Source of the DNA: Pedobacter roseus
GTDB lineage: Bacteria > Bacteroidota > Bacteroidia > Sphingobacteriales > Sphingobacteriaceae
DNA length: 64,000 nucleotides
Reading direction: 5' to 3'
Assembly (NCBI RefSeq): GCF_014395225.1
Contig: NZ_CP060723.1
Span: forward strand, 4,092,001 to 4,156,000
Shown: positions 42,169-50,491 of the stretch, one piece after another
Layout of the letters: every line of letters begins with the position of its first letter
How positions within the stretch are numbered: position 1 is the first letter of the stretch
Translations under genes and position numbers: made by a program
The notes under the pieces: model-generated
Database searches by the model: none
What the model was told of the DNA's origin: nothing
What the model saw: the letters and a program-made list of their open reading frames with translations, nothing else

Positions 42169-45100
42169 CTAAAATGAAGACCGTATAGTGAAACCAAATG
42201 ATCTTGTTTTTGGCAGAGATCCATATTCTATACCTTGCATATTACCGATACCGTTTACACCTTCCGGATTTAAGCCTTTAGGTATAGTAGTAAAAATGTA
42301 AAAAAGGTCTCTTCCAACCAGTGAAAGCGACAGGTTTTGAATAAACTTTGTTTTTTGAAGCAATGTAGCCGGAACCTGATAGGTTAAAGCTACCTCCCTA
42401 AGTTTCATCCAGGAGTTTTTAAATACTGATGCAGAGCGTGGAGCACCAAGGTGGTTCCAGGCAGAAAAAGTACCCTGATAGTACCATTGGTAATTTACCA
42501 CATCGTTGTTTGGAGTAGCACTTGTAATATTGCCCTGAGTATCGCGGGTAACAAAAACACCTCCAAAATTAACTCCACTGTTTGAGGTCGTCCCATCAGG
42601 ATAAACCAAAGGTAAACCTCCACCATCACGTTCTTTTAAGGTTTCTACTAAGTTTCCACTGCCCATACCTGCTGCATAAGAGCCGAAAAAGGTATCACCA
42701 CCAATTTTTGCATCAGCCAATACGTACAATGAGAATGCTTTGTACTTAAATGTATTAGTAATACCACCGGTTAACATGGGTTGAGAATTACCTATTGGTA
42801 CCTCATCGGCTGTTTTTACCCACTGCGTACCTGCATAATAAGTTTTGCCATTAACAGTATACTGTAATGGCTGCCCATCTGTTCCTTCAGCACGCATAAC
42901 TATTTTTTGACCATTGTAATAGGTAAAATCCCTTCCGTATAAGGTACCATAGTTTTCGCCAACTTTAACACGTTGTGAAATACCGTTGCCACCAAAAAAA
43001 GTACCCAAGGTTAGGGTTTCAATTCCATCCTGTAAAGCCAAAACCTTAGTTCTGGCATGTGCTCCGCTTATAGATACATCCCAGCTAAAATCTCTCGTTT
43101 TTATTGGAGAACCACTAATAATGAACTCAAAACCGGTATTACCCAACGACCCTGTATTAATTTTAACATTGTTAAAGCCTGATGATAAGGCCAATGGATT
43201 ATCCAGGATCTGGTTAAAGCTTTTCATGGTATAACCTGTTAAATCTATGTTCAACCTGTTTTTAAATAAACCTAAATTAATACCAGCTTCGAACGATCTG
43301 CTTTTTTGCGGTTTTACACCTTCGAATTTTAATGTGCCTGGTAAGCTTTGTGCCTGCTGACCATTGTTTGTGGTTACATCCAAAAGATTAAAAATAGAAT
43401 ATGGGTCGGTATCTGATCCTGTTTCCGCATAAGAAAGCTTCAACTTTCCGAAACTTAACCATGGTAAACTGTTTTGTAAACCTTTAATCCCATCGGTAAA
43501 TACATAACTTAAATTAGTTGCAGGGTAAAAGTAGGAGTTAGAACCATTTGCCAATGTACTCGACCAGTCGTTACGTGCTGTAGCTTCTAAAAACAGATAA
43601 TTTTTGTAAGAAAGGTTTAAAAAACTGTATGCAGAATTTATCTTTTTGGTGTATTTTGTTTCCTCTGGTTGTGGAACAGGGTTTGAACCGTTATTTAAAG
43701 CAAAAACAAATGGTTTTACCAAGCTTCCATCAGTCCGGTTACTCGAAACATAGTCATTGCGATAATAGCTTTCTACCCCAGCAGTTAAACTTGCATTAAT
43801 TTCTTTGCCAAAAAGATTGTCTTTATGTAAACGGGCGAAAGCCTGTAGGTTGGTTGACAAATTTTTGGCTTGTGCCAATTTATAAGCACCATTTGCCTGT
43901 CCTAACACATCAGTAGGATAATTTTTCACAGTGGTTACATCATTCGAATTGTCTACCCCACCTTGTGCGGTCACATTTAAGAAATCAGTTAAATCAGCCA
44001 TTACTTTCATCCCCCCGGTAAGCCCGTTCCTGTTAAATAGCGTGTTGTTATTATTAATATTCCAATACTGGTTAGCTAAATAACTTCCGCTGTAAGGATA
44101 TGCAGGCGAACCTGCAGGGAAATTACTTGGGGTAAGTACATCCTTCCGCGAATTATTAGGACCATAAGTATTGTCGAAATCTACATAAGGGTTATAATCT
44201 CTTGGCATGGAATAAATTACCCCTCCCAAGTAACCCGAACCAACAGTTGGGGCATTTAAACGGGTAAAGTTTACATAACTTGCCGTAACTTCTGCACTTA
44301 CTTTTTTAGAAACCTTAAGTGTAGAACCTAAGTTAAAAACGTTCGATTGGATATTACTATTTAAAATATTGGCTTTGGTGTCATTTCTTGTATAAGAAAT
44401 ACGTCCGGTAGCATTATCATTACCGCCAGAAATGGCCACGTTATGACTTACTACTGAACCATCAGGAAAAAATGCTTTCCAGTTATCTGGCTGCGCAGAA
44501 TATGGCCGCAAAACCCCATCATAGTTTAATATGGGTAGATTATCGAATCTCGGGCCCCAGGATTGACTACCCGGATAACTGAAATAGGCATCAGTTGCTT
44601 TACCGTTTGGATAAGGAACCGTACCAAAAGAGTTACTTAAATACTCTCCTGCTGATGTGTAATTATTTCCTATTTGATAACGCTGGCCTGCGGCATTAAC
44701 AGGGAACATTTTACTGTTATCTGCCGTTAACATAGAGGCTACTCCACCTTGCCCGTATTCATTTTGAAAATTTTGAAGTTCGTAAGGATTTGTATGCCTG
44801 TAAGAGTAATTGTAATCTATTCCCAGCCCAGGCCTGTTACTTCCTTTTTTACGCGTAATTAAAATAACACCATTACCACCCCTTGCACCATATAATGCCG
44901 CTGCAGCCGGGCCTTTTAAAACGGTAATGCTTTCAATATCATCCTGGTTGATGAAGTTCATTCCTGTACCCCAGTCGTTATTTGAGGAAACATCGGCCCC
45001 TGTGTTAGCGGCAACAGATGAAGTATTATTACCGTTCACATTGGCTGGGTCGTTATTAATCGCCACACCATCCACGATAATTAAGGCCCTGTTATCACCA

Positions 45101-45624
45101 GTTAATGAGGTATTTCCACGGACAACAATCCTCGATGAACCTCCTTCTACCCCACCGCCTGATTGTGAGATCTGCAAACCGGCAACTTTACCCATCAAAC
45201 CCTGCGCTATCGTGGGCGCCTGACCAATGGTTAAGTCTTTTCCAGACACTTCTTGCGTGGAATAACCCAATGCTCTTTTTTCCTTTTTAATTCCGAATGC
45301 CGTCGTTACCTGAACTTCGTCCAGACTATTAGCGGATGATTCTAGTTTAACATTTATGGTAGCAGATGCTCCTACCGTAATTTCTTTTGAAGTATAACCA
45401 ACAGATTTAAAAACAAGGATATTTCCTTCTGCTGCTGAAATTGAGAATTTACCATTTCCATCGGTTTGAGTGGCTTTGGTTGTTCCTTTAATTGCGACAC
45501 TTACACCTGGTAAGGGTCCTGATGCTTCCACCACCGTACCGGTAATGGTTTTCTGTGCAAAAGCAGTTATTGTTAAAAAGCTTAACAATAAAATACTTAA
45601 GCACCTTAAGTACATTCTTTTCAT
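42169..45624 (-). CDS. SusC/RagA family TonB-dependent outer-membrane transporter, locus 1
   Basis: A 1151-residue outer-membrane beta-barrel that imports oligosaccharides with SusD. A signal peptide (about 1-23) is followed by a carboxypeptidase-regulatory-like domain (about 26-110; GPLPGVSVAIKGTTKATQTD). The TonB plug (RGNTSLTGDNRALIIVDGV and LKGPAAAALYGARGGNGVIL) and a large barrel ending in FGFTIRSSF follow. The N-terminal domain is nearly the same as that of the second SusC (52237-55551). A ROK regulator gene lies upstream on the same strand with 122 bp between, which may bear the promoter. Confidence 0.95.
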   Translation of the reverse strand: MKRMYLRCLSILLLSFLTITAFAQKTITGTVVEASGPLPGVSVAIKGTTKATQTDGNGKFSISAAEGNILVFKSVGYTSKEITVGASATINVKLESSANSLDEVQVTTAFGIKKEKRALGYSTQEVSGKDLTIGQAPTIAQGLMGKVAGLQISQSGGGVEGGSSRIVVRGNTSLTGDNRALIIVDGVAINNDPANVNGNNTSSVAANTGADVSSNNDWGTGMNFINQDDIESITVLKGPAAAALYGARGGNGVILITRKKGSNRPGLGIDYNYSYRHTNPYELQNFQNEYGQGGVASMLTADNSKMFPVNAAGQRYQIGNNYTSAGEYLSNSFGTVPYPNGKATDAYFSYPGSQSWGPRFDNLPILNYDGVLRPYSAQPDNWKAFFPDGSVVSHNVAISGGNDNATGRISYTRNDTKANILNSNIQSNVFNLGSTLKVSKKVSAEVTASYVNFTRLNAPTVGSGYLGGVIYSMPRDYNPYVDFDNTYGPNNSRKDVLTPSNFPAGSPAYPYSGSYLANQYWNINNNNTLFNRNGLTGGMKVMADLTDFLNVTAQGGVDNSNDVTTVKNYPTDVLGQANGAYKLAQAKNLSTNLQAFARLHKDNLFGKEINASLTAGVESYYRNDYVSSNRTDGSLVKPFVFALNNGSNPVPQPEETKYTKKINSAYSFLNLSYKNYLFLEATARNDWSSTLANGSNSYFYPATNLSYVFTDGIKGLQNSLPWLSFGKLKLSYAETGSDTDPYSIFNLLDVTTNNGQQAQSLPGTLKFEGVKPQKSRSFEAGINLGLFKNRLNIDLTGYTMKSFNQILDNPLALSSGFNNVKINTGSLGNTGFEFIISGSPIKTRDFSWDVSISGAHARTKVLALQDGIETLTLGTFFGGNGISQRVKVGENYGTLYGRDFTYYNGQKIVMRAEGTDGQPLQYTVNGKTYYAGTQWVKTADEVPIGNSQPMLTGGITNTFKYKAFSLYVLADAKIGGDTFFGSYAAGMGSGNLVETLKERDGGGLPLVYPDGTTSNSGVNFGGVFVTRDTQGNITSATPNNDVVNYQWYYQGTFSAWNHLGAPRSASVFKNSWMKLREVALTYQVPATLLQKTKFIQNLSLSLVGRDLFYIFTTIPKGLNPEGVNGIGNMQGIEYGSLPKTRSFGFTIRSSF

Positions 45625-45746
45625 AAAATGGTTTAGTTTAAGATTAGTTAAAAGTGGTTCATAACTTGATTTAGCGGTTTTTCTTTATTTTGCCATGTAT
45701 TATCGGTTTAGTTAAAAAATATTAATCTTATTCTTTTAAGGTTTAG

Positions 45747-46937
45747 CTACTCAAACAGACTACTTTCTACGGTTAAACTGGCCGCGGCAAGTAGTTCAGC
45801 CTCATCGGTTAGTTTAGAAAGTTTAATTTCGGTTTGCTCTGCAATCCGCGGTATGCAGAATTCGTTAATGGCCTGTTGAATTGGCGGCAACAACATTTTA
45901 CCTGCTTTTGCACCTCTCCCACTCAGCACAATAGATTCTGGGTTCAATAAATGGATCAACGTTGATATTCCTTTTCCCAACTGAAAAATGGCTTTTGCCA
46001 GTATCGATATGGCAACCGGATCCTGCTTGCTCACGGCAGTTAAAAAGTGTTCTGCCGGATGTTTGCTTTTATCCGTAAATAATTTAGTCATGCTCGATTC
46101 GGCACCACCGGCAATTGCTTCCTGTGCCTTTTTGGCCATAACCAATAATGAAGTGTCAACCTCTAAACACCCTCTCCTTCCGCAAGAACAAAGGTTATCG
46201 CTATCAGAAAGTGGTATATGACTAAATTCGCCAGCACTACCGCTGCTGCCCCGGTATAATTTCCCATTAATGATCATTCCCAAACCTGTTCCCCAGCCAA
46301 TATTAACCACCATTACATCTTTCAAATCAATGGCCTCACCAAAATTCAGTTCGGCAAGTGCAATTAAACTGGAGTCATTATCAATATGTACCTGCAGGTT
46401 GATCTGTTGTGAAAGGTATTGTTGCAGCGTGGTATCATCATTTACTTTTAAAAAAGAATGGTTAACTCCTTCATCGGCATTCACAAAACCCGGCATACCG
46501 ATGCCAACACCCAAAATATCTTCTCTTTTGATTTTGGATTGATTAATACTTTTATTGATAAAATCAACCAGGTCAGCGATGTTGATATTTTTTGATGACA
46601 TTTCGAATTCCAGGGTTTGGACAGGAATGACCATTTTTCGGGTGAGATCATAAATTGTTAATCTCGATGTAAGCTGATCCATTGCAATGGCCACAATATA
46701 TTTCTTCAGGTTCGGATTGATCAAAAACATGGCGGCCCTTCTTCCGCCGGTAGATGGGGCAAGCCCCTGTTCCAAAACGTAGCCTTCAGTTATTAAGTTG
46801 TTTACAGTAGAGGTAACCAATGGTAAACTTTTTTTTGTTAGCTTACTTAAATCAGTGAGTGATAATGCTTTCTTATAATATAAATGTTTGATGATATCGG
46901 CACGAAGCCTTTGTCCCTTCTCAATTATTACTGACAT
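45747..46937 (-). CDS. ROK family transcriptional regulator (NagC/XylR type)
   Basis: A 396-residue regulator with an N-terminal winged helix-turn-helix (about 8-70; ALSLTDLSKLTKKSLPLVTS) and a sugar-kinase-like domain. ROK features are VVNIGWGTGLGMIINGKLYRG (DGxG-type nucleotide strand) and the zinc motif CSCGRRGCLEV with GHI-like HIPLSDSDNL before it. Such proteins sense N-acetylglucosamine, xylose or other sugars and act as repressors or activators. Its place between the two SusCD loci suggests that it controls them. The effector is unknown. Confidence 0.92.
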   Translation of the reverse strand: MSVIIEKGQRLRADIIKHLYYKKALSLTDLSKLTKKSLPLVTSTVNNLITEGYVLEQGLAPSTGGRRAAMFLINPNLKKYIVAIAMDQLTSRLTIYDLTRKMVIPVQTLEFEMSSKNINIADLVDFINKSINQSKIKREDILGVGIGMPGFVNADEGVNHSFLKVNDDTTLQQYLSQQINLQVHIDNDSSLIALAELNFGEAIDLKDVMVVNIGWGTGLGMIINGKLYRGSSGSAGEFSHIPLSDSDNLCSCGRRGCLEVDTSLLVMAKKAQEAIAGGAESSMTKLFTDKSKHPAEHFLTAVSKQDPVAISILAKAIFQLGKGISTLIHLLNPESIVLSGRGAKAGKMLLPPIQQAINEFCIPRIAEQTEIKLSKLTDEAELLAAASLTVESSLFE

Positions 46938-46954
46938 GTTTGGATGATTTTAAA

Positions 46955-46962
46955 CAAACTTA
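46955..46962 (-). promoter_or_regulatory. Candidate -7 box for the ROK gene
   Basis: CAAACTTA is TAAGTTTG on the minus strand (TAnnTTTG), with a leader of about 11 nt. The identical 14-bp text AACAAACTTAATAA occurs upstream of the other SusC gene at 55797. Confidence 0.4.
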
Positions 46963-47065
46963 ATAATTTATTTTGTAAGCACCCGTATACTTTATAATAA
47001 TTTAAATAAGTAATTATACTCCTTGAATTTGGTATCGAAAACAAATCATTTAGGTTTAATAGAAT

Positions 47066-47099
47066 AGATAGGTTTTGCTCTATTGAACAAAACCTATCT
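47066..47099 (-). terminator. Hairpin after the PNGase F-like gene
   Basis: AGATAGGTTTTG (47066-47077) pairs perfectly with CAAAACCTATCT (47088-47099). It lies 13 bp after the stop codon of the PNGase F-like gene. The following tract is only moderately T-rich. Confidence 0.72.
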
Positions 47100-47112
47100 G
47101 ACTAACAGTAAT

Positions 47113-48275
47113 TTAACGACCTTGCAGATAAACTGAATGCCGTATATAACCCTGTTTGTCTTTAAAAACTGCTGTTGGAACATCGATTTTAAAAGTATGG
47201 TTACCAGCAGTTAAATTGCCAAGACTAATTTCCCGTATCGGAATCAGATCGCCAGGACACCAGTTGCTCCATGAAGACCATGATGAAGCGCTTTTAGGAA
47301 GAGGGCCATATATTCCATTACTCTGCGTATTATATTGGCGATAAGGTTCACATGATTTGCCACCAGGTTTATAAGTTAATTTTAAAACATTATCGAAATA
47401 GATATTATGATCTCTACGAACATATTCTTCACCTCCACTGTTTGCACCATGAGCTGAAGTAATGAGGTAAAGCCTGGCATCGGTTATTGCCGAGGGCAGA
47501 TTAATAGTATAAGTTTTTTTACTACTTCCTATCTGATCTGTATTATTTGCCGTAAAGTTATCTAAATCTTTTTCAGTGGCTATCGGGATTACCTGTACTG
47601 CTGTTGCAGGATCAGACCCCCAGATTTATTGATAAACTCAACTGTACCATAAAATGTTTCGTTGTGGCCACCACATCCGCTTATTTCATTTTGAGCTGCG
47701 TAAGGTACTCCAAACAAATTAAATACCACATAAATATCATAAGTAGTAAGCACGTTTGCATCTCTTAATATATTGGCGACATTATTTACACTAAAGAGAT
47801 AGGGTGTAACATTCGGCGTTTTGTTCTTGTCCATAAAAGGGGTAATAAAACGGCCCACTTCGATGTGTTTGCCAATACTCTCGCTAAAGGCCGAATTTTT
47901 TGGAATAAAACTCAGACCTACAGAGCCAATCCTATCATAATTATCGCAATATGGTGTAATACTTACCTTGATATCTAAACTGTTAGATAGTTTAGAAAGA
48001 TCTGTGGCGCTTAACTTTTTAACATATTTGGAATTCGAAATGCGTGTTACCTGCGCAGGCACGGGCCCGGTTACTGTTGCAGCATAACCATCATAAAATA
48101 AAATCTGGTCGAATACCTTAAAGGTATTGGGTGCTGCAGCTGGCGTATTGGCCAGGCTTAATGCGCCATTCTTCGAAAGTGAAATGGATTCGCCCGAAAG
48201 CTGCTCACTTTCATTTCTTTTGCAGGAGGCAAGTAATAATATTACTGCCGAGAAAATTAACATACTCTTTTTCAT
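47113..48275 (-). pseudogene. PNGase F-like glycoasparaginase lipoprotein, one-base frameshift
   Basis: The two frames joined give about 387 residues related to peptide-N-glycosidase F, which cleaves N-glycans from asparagine. A lipobox (LLASC, Cys18) puts it on the membrane. The N-terminal domain has CDNYDR (Asp114 equals the catalytic Asp60 of PNGase F) and GRFITPF. After the frameshift come SGGEEYVRRDHN (Glu like Glu206), CEPYRQYNTQ and NWCPGDLIPIREI. The Glu118 equivalent is not apparent (IYVVFNLFG). The frame breaks in a run of five G at 47617-47621, where six would fit. Both halves are well conserved, so either a sequencing error, phase variation or recent loss is possible. Confidence 0.82.
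47617..47621 (-). other. Frameshift in a G run, PNGase F-like gene
   Basis: On the minus strand the codons read AAA TCT GGG GGT CTG with five G. Six would give K S G G S D P A T A V, continuing into the conserved C-terminal domain without any stop codon to 47113. Confidence 0.8.
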
Positions 48276-48527
48276 AGTTGATAAATTTTGGTTAGAAGAT
48301 TAGTTCACTTAAACACTGCTTAATCATAATAATATGATAGTCAATATCTAAGTATAAACTAAAGTAAGAAAAATATATCAACTTCTTAATTTTTTTAAAA
48401 AGAAATTATATCTTAATAAAAATATATTTAAGATAAGTTAAACATAGTATCTGAATAGGATCAGAACACCCTGGCATGAAAAGGCAAATTTAGTTAGCTA
48501 CTGAAGAGATGAATTGAAAGAAATTGA
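48276..48527. other. Spacer between PNGase F-like and copper monooxygenase genes
   Basis: No gene is seen in this A+T-rich spacer. A CAAATTTA at 48485-48492 is TAAATTTG on the minus strand (TAnnTTTG), a possible -7 box that would let the PNGase F-like gene be transcribed separately, with a leader of about 200 nt. Confidence 0.35.
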
Positions 48528-49852
48528 TCAAGGAGATGTTTGTGTATCCAATACTTTATCTTCATCCCCATCTTCGTATTTTAAGAATATCAAAAGCATC
48601 GTTAACATCTCGTCTGTTGATTTCATGTCGTTAGCCGAAAAAACCATTTTGGGAGGATTGTTTGGATTATTGGGATTGTTTTTTGTGTTATCATAAGTAC
48701 CTTCAATGGTTAGAACTGATCCTTTGGGTACTTTGATCAATTTTTTGAAACGATAAATCTCCTGCCACCTAAAATCCCATGAAGGAATTGATACCAGTTT
48801 GATTGTATCTCCAGCAGGGGTAATGGCATAAGATTTAAAATCTTTACCCAAAAGGTGCATGTGTGGCCAGATATAGAGCAGCGACTGGTCTTGTGGGGTT
48901 AAGATTTTAAGATTAAATTTTTTCACCGAATCAGCCTGAATCATAAAATAGGGATCGATAGAACTTTCGCCTACCCCACCTGAGCCTAAACTAACTACAT
49001 TAACTATACGCTTAACCGGCGTATCTTTAAAAAAGAAGTTTATACCAGAAATATCTTCTTCATTTTTTGCAACAGGTGCATAATGAATGGTGAGCAAAAT
49101 AACCCCCGTTTTGGCATTACCCAACCTAGATCAGCAGGATATGATTCGAACGAAGTACCCGGAATCCATCCACCATAATATGTCATCTCCTTTTTAAAAG
49201 GTAAATATTGATCGTAATTCGTTCTCGAATCGTCAGTTAGGTTCACAAAATCGGCTGCCTGCCTAATATCGATATCATCGGCTACGGGGTGTATAGCAAA
49301 ATTAGCATGGTGGATAATCTTTTTATTGGTCGAAATAAATTCTATGGCGGCTATATTTTTGGCCGAAGCCATTTCGAAAGGAATCTTAAAAACGATAAAG
49401 CGCTCCTCATTATCGCCTTTTACCTCAAATGGTTTGCTAACCTTTACGGTCATATCAGGTTTTCTTACGTACTGTGTTCCCGGAATAAGTTGATCTGCAA
49501 CCGCTTCTTTTTCCTTATTAATCCCTTCTGGTGCCTTATTATCAATCCAGCTTATAATTGTTTTCTTTTCTCGATCACTTAAAGAACGATCATTCGCGAA
49601 CATTCGGTAATGATTATCGGGTTTCCAGGGTGGCATAAATCCTGAGGATACCACATCCCTTATAAATGAAGTTCTTTTAGCAACATCAGCATAAGTTAAT
49701 AAAGAAAACGGACCTGCTTCGCCCGGACGATGACAAGGTGCACATTTACTGCGGATTATTGGTGCAATGTGCTCATAATAAGTGATTTTTTGACTGTATG
49801 CATTCTCAAAAAAACAGCAAAACAAGAGAACAGTAATGATTTTATTAAGCAT
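48528..49852 (-). pseudogene. Heme c plus PHM-like copper monooxygenase, one-base frameshift
   Basis: An exported protein (about 441 residues when the frames are joined). A signal peptide (about 1-20) precedes a cytochrome c segment with CAPCH (37-41) and a likely axial Met73 (GFMPPW). A copper type II ascorbate-dependent monooxygenase (PHM/DBH) fold follows. All copper ligands of the family can be placed: IIHHANF (181-182), TIHYAPV, WPHMHLLGKDF and DEMLTMLLIF. The frame breaks in a five-G run at 49103-49107, where six would fit (MPKRGVILLTIHY). It starts 1 bp after the redoxin gene. The substrate is unknown. The intact motifs on both sides suggest that the enzyme is real in the population or that the break is an error. 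Confidence 0.82.
49103..49107 (-). other. Frameshift in a G run, copper monooxygenase gene
   Basis: On the minus strand CCA AAA CGG GGG TTA continues out of frame. With six G it reads CCA AAA CGG GGG GTT ATT and joins the conserved VILLTIHYAPV strand. Confidence 0.8.
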
Positions 49853-49853
49853 A

Positions 49854-50432
49854 CTAAAGATCGTTAATGAGACAGCCTAAGGGGGCGGTTTCCATATATT
49901 TATAGCTGGTCGTTTTTATTTGATCAAGGGCATCATCCAAATAATGATCGGTAATCACTTTTCTTTTTACACCAAGTTTTGCTTGCCAGTTATCTATTAA
50001 GCCTCTATACCTTAGGTTTCCCTTTTCATCTATCACAATTGCTTCCGGCGTAACTTTAGCCTTCAGCACTTTTGTTAATGTTTTATTCTTATCTAAATAA
50101 ATATCAAAGACAGCTTTATAGTCTTGAGCAAATTGTCTGATATCTGCTAGCGTATAACTTTTCCCGGGCACAACTCCTACAATATTTACCTGAGGATACT
50201 TTTTAACTAATTCATTTAATGTAAGCATGTAATTTTTGCAGAGAGGGCATTCGGGCGATATAAATATAAATGCAGTATTCTTTTTTAACACAACCGTTGT
50301 TTTACCGTTTACATTAACAATATTGCTAGTTTTAATTTGCTCCCAAAGCAATTTATTGGGTAAGGCAACCTGTCCAAAAGAACTTGTTTGAGCACAAAAA
50401 ATTATTAAAACTAAGGTTATAAGTAATTTCAT
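49854..50432 (-). CDS. Exported redoxin (thioredoxin-fold) protein
   Basis: A 192-residue exported protein with a signal peptide (about 1-20, SSFGQ) and an AhpC/TSA-redoxin domain. The active-site region reads FISPECPLCKNYMLTL, so two Cys are spaced as C-x-x-C. Later elements are KVFDIYLDKNKTL, VTPEAIVIDEKGNLRYRG and a conserved end APLGCLIND. In Planctomycetes and Acidobacteria such redoxins are fused to the cytochrome c/copper monooxygenase part found in the next gene. Here they are two adjacent genes, 1 bp apart. The role may be to reduce the copper enzyme or its substrate. A strong hairpin separates it from SusD. Confidence 0.85.
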   Translation of the reverse strand: MKLLITLVLIIFCAQTSSFGQVALPNKLLWEQIKTSNIVNVNGKTTVVLKKNTAFIFISPECPLCKNYMLTLNELVKKYPQVNIVGVVPGKSYTLADIRQFAQDYKAVFDIYLDKNKTLTKVLKAKVTPEAIVIDEKGNLRYRGLIDNWQAKLGVKRKVITDHYLDDALDQIKTTSYKYMETAPLGCLINDL

Positions 50433-50437
50433 AATAC

Positions 50438-50468
50438 AAAAAGAACTCCTAAATTACATTAGGAGTTC
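50438..50468 (-). terminator. Strong hairpin (probable attenuator) between SusD and redoxin genes
   Basis: GAACTCCTAA (50443-50452) pairs perfectly with TTAGGAGTTC (50459-50468) around a 6-nt loop. On the minus strand TTTTTG follows, and the redoxin ATG is 6 bp beyond that. It lies in the same place as the hairpin at 40463-40492 in the other locus. Confidence 0.85.
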
Positions 50469-50491
50469 TGTTAATTTATATAAATATATTT

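Noticed and set aside
47617..49107. Programmed frameshifting as explanation of the two G-run breaks.
   Set aside because: No slippery heptamer plus pseudoknot was recognised, and both sites are simple G runs for which error or slippage is simpler.
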